From positions 3,103 to 67,102 of the forward strand of contig NZ_JBISCC010000109.1 in assembly GCF_044385915.1 (NCBI RefSeq): DNA of 64,000 bases, given 5' to 3'. The notes under the pieces are model-generated. The model was not told where the DNA came from, ran no database searches, and saw only the letters and a list, made by a program, of their open reading frames with translations. Both the position numbers and the translations under genes were made by a program. Of this stretch, positions 63,801-64,000 are shown piece after piece. Positions within the stretch are counted from its first letter, which is position 1, and every line of letters begins with the position of its first letter. This stretch comes from Thalassobellus citreus (GTDB lineage: Bacteria; Bacteroidota; Bacteroidia; Flavobacteriales; Flavobacteriaceae).

Positions 63801-64000
63801 TCAAATGTATTTCCAGCAGTTGAGTTCCATGAAATAGAAGCAGTAGTAGCAGTTGTAGAAGCAGCTAAATTAGTAGGAACAGCAGAAGATGTAGGAGTTA
63901 ACAATACATCTGCTAAATTAATAGTTTGATAATCATTAATGGTTTGATTAGAAAGGGTAAGCGATTGATAACAATCCGCTTCAAATAAAATATCGTAAGT
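60896..64000 (-). CDS. Large modular T9SS surface protein, 5' end outside the window
   Basis: Open frame that runs to the right edge; no start codon is needed until beyond 64000 and the visible part is about 1034 aa. The TTG at 63904 lies within a continuous coding frame (preceding residues read ADCYQSLTLSNQTIND), so it is not the real start. Visible domains are fibronectin III (residues from TNLAASTTATTASISWN), a GEVED domain (SVWIDYNGNGLFTDAGEQV), four DUF5011 Ig-like units (PITLxG..., ITYNVSDAAGN), two MAM/CUB-like jelly rolls (FSFSYHMYGAADMGTIDLEI; EVEFNFHFYSN) and a T9SS type A tail (LSLYPNPVKGDVLNIKLS). Any catalytic domain would lie upstream, as in related metallopeptidases. Confidence 0.85.
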   Translation of the reverse strand, partial: TYDILFEADCYQSLTLSNQTINDYQTINLADVLLTPTSSAVPTNLAASTTATTASISWNSTAGNTFDLRYREIGESTWIDILSLSSSPYNLSGLSNSTDYEVQVRSVCSGSTSAYTASTNFSTTAVNYCASASTNVNDEYISRVQLNTIDNTSNAQFYSDFTGVSTTLTKDSQYTITITPTWTGTVYNEAYSVWIDYNGNGLFTDAGEQVFNQAATNSTTVSGNFTIPTNALENSTRMRVSMQYNATPTSCQTFQYGEVEDYTIIIESSGPDIIPPTITLNGTSNIDLNLGDTYTELGATATDDEDGDITSNIITAGDIVNTNILGTYIITYNVSDAAGNAATEVTRTVNVIPDTTAPIITLIGSSTVNINIGGTYSEEGATASDNVDGDISSNIIIGGDLVNTNSVGTYIITYNVTDSSGNTATEVTRIVNVSVIIDTTAPIISLFGPATVNLNTGDIYTEQGATATDDIDGDITANIVIGGDTVNTNLAGTYVVTYSVNDAAGNPANQLSRTINITDPISGCSGGITSFPYSESFENTLGAWTQSSGDDIDWTVDASGTPSSNTGPSSATDGSYYIFVEASTPNYPSRRAIINSPCFDFSSLSEVEFSFSYHMYGAADMGTIDLEISNDDGDSWTSIWNQSGNQGNSWFNVALNLDSYAGENIQLRFNRFVGSTWQADIAIDNINLTGVEGNDTTAPVITLTGATSIDINAGDTYSELGATASDNKDGDISANIVIGGDTVNSNVAGTYIITYNVSDAAGNPATQVTRTVNVINTPTDVIIHEGYFESGWDGWSDGGSDCARRADAARSFEGNYSIRIRDNSGVASSMTSPTFDLSSFNEVEFNFHFYSNSMENGEDFWLQYNDGSGFVTIDTWARGTDFNNGAFGNFVVTLNASQYNLTGNAQFRLRCDASGNNDQIYIDQVIITGFGSNSASAKSSTSTGTEKTLDITLNEISKNELSLYPNPVKGDVLNIKLSKKVNVVSYRVINSLGQIVLTGKTNKEIIVDRLEAGTYFIEVNDGEQLMTKRFVKSN

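Noticed and set aside
63902..63904. TTG at 63904 as the start of the right-edge gene
   Set aside because: The frame is open to the window edge in the same reading frame with sensible residues, so the TTG is an internal leucine.

Overview
This 64 kb window is chromosomal DNA of a member of the Flavobacteriaceae (Bacteroidota), probably marine. The evidence is AT-rich DNA with house-keeping genes of flavobacterial type, several secreted proteins with type IX secretion (T9SS) sorting domains (two clear type A tails, one gliding-motility type B tail), promoters of the Bacteroidota form (TTG, about 19-20 nt, TAnnTTTG), and an adjacent AcnB/mitochondrial-type aconitase pair. No rRNA, tRNA, CRISPR array, prophage, transposase or integrase was recognised. 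The right edge cuts a gene whose start lies outside the window.

Layout. 1-3.9 kb (minus): a TIGR01212-type radical SAM protein, a phosphoglycolate-phosphatase-like HAD enzyme, an alpha-carbonic anhydrase lipoprotein and a multi-pass acyltransferase-like protein. 4.1-11.4 kb: an acetate module, with a DUF4212 small subunit overlapping an SSS-family symporter, acetyl-CoA synthetase and an OsmC protein on the plus strand, facing a cNMP/CBS/DUF294 nucleotidyltransferase-like protein coupled to a DnaQ-like exonuclease. 11.5-14 kb (minus): a FAH-family hydrolase, a DUF1593 secreted protein with a LacI-like operator, and a small conserved protein. 14.2-25 kb (plus): three periplasmic PPIase/SurA-type chaperone genes plus a MoxR ATPase, then two unrelated-type aconitases in tandem. 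25-32 kb: a 14-repeat FG-GAP/VCBS T9SS protein, mazG with five tandem copies of its own 3' end, and a C-type-lectin T9SS type B protein. 32-46.5 kb (minus): a DUF349 protein, aroE with two tandem DUF368 (polyprenyl-phosphate translocase family) genes, a TPR protein, a class III aminotransferase, an OstA-like protein with an extra C-terminal domain, purA, a Fur-family regulator, relA/spoT and rdgB. 46.6-56.2 kb: hpf, rlmH, nadC, yihY, priA, a LytTR response regulator, rpsF-rpsR-rplI, a small DUF6495-like gene and hisS. 56.3-64 kb (minus): two very large modular T9SS surface proteins.

How the genes work together. The acetate module imports and activates acetate, and the paired cNMP/CBS/DUF294 and exonuclease genes probably act as its sensor or regulator. 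The PPIase cluster supports outer-membrane protein folding, which the T9SS substrates and OstA-like protein depend on. relA/spoT, fur and purA form a compact run linking the stringent response with purine synthesis. The aconitases feed the TCA cycle that uses the acetyl-CoA.

The most unusual content is in the intergenic DNA. There are at least four families of small palindromic or dispersed repeats: an 81-103 bp element (two copies, one carrying a nested 22 bp palindrome), a GTCATTCC hairpin (three copies, one abutting the hisS start), a 49 bp promoter-like duplicate upstream of two minus-strand genes, and a single 100 bp attC-like hairpin. The mazG 3'-end tandem array adds a fifth kind of repeat.
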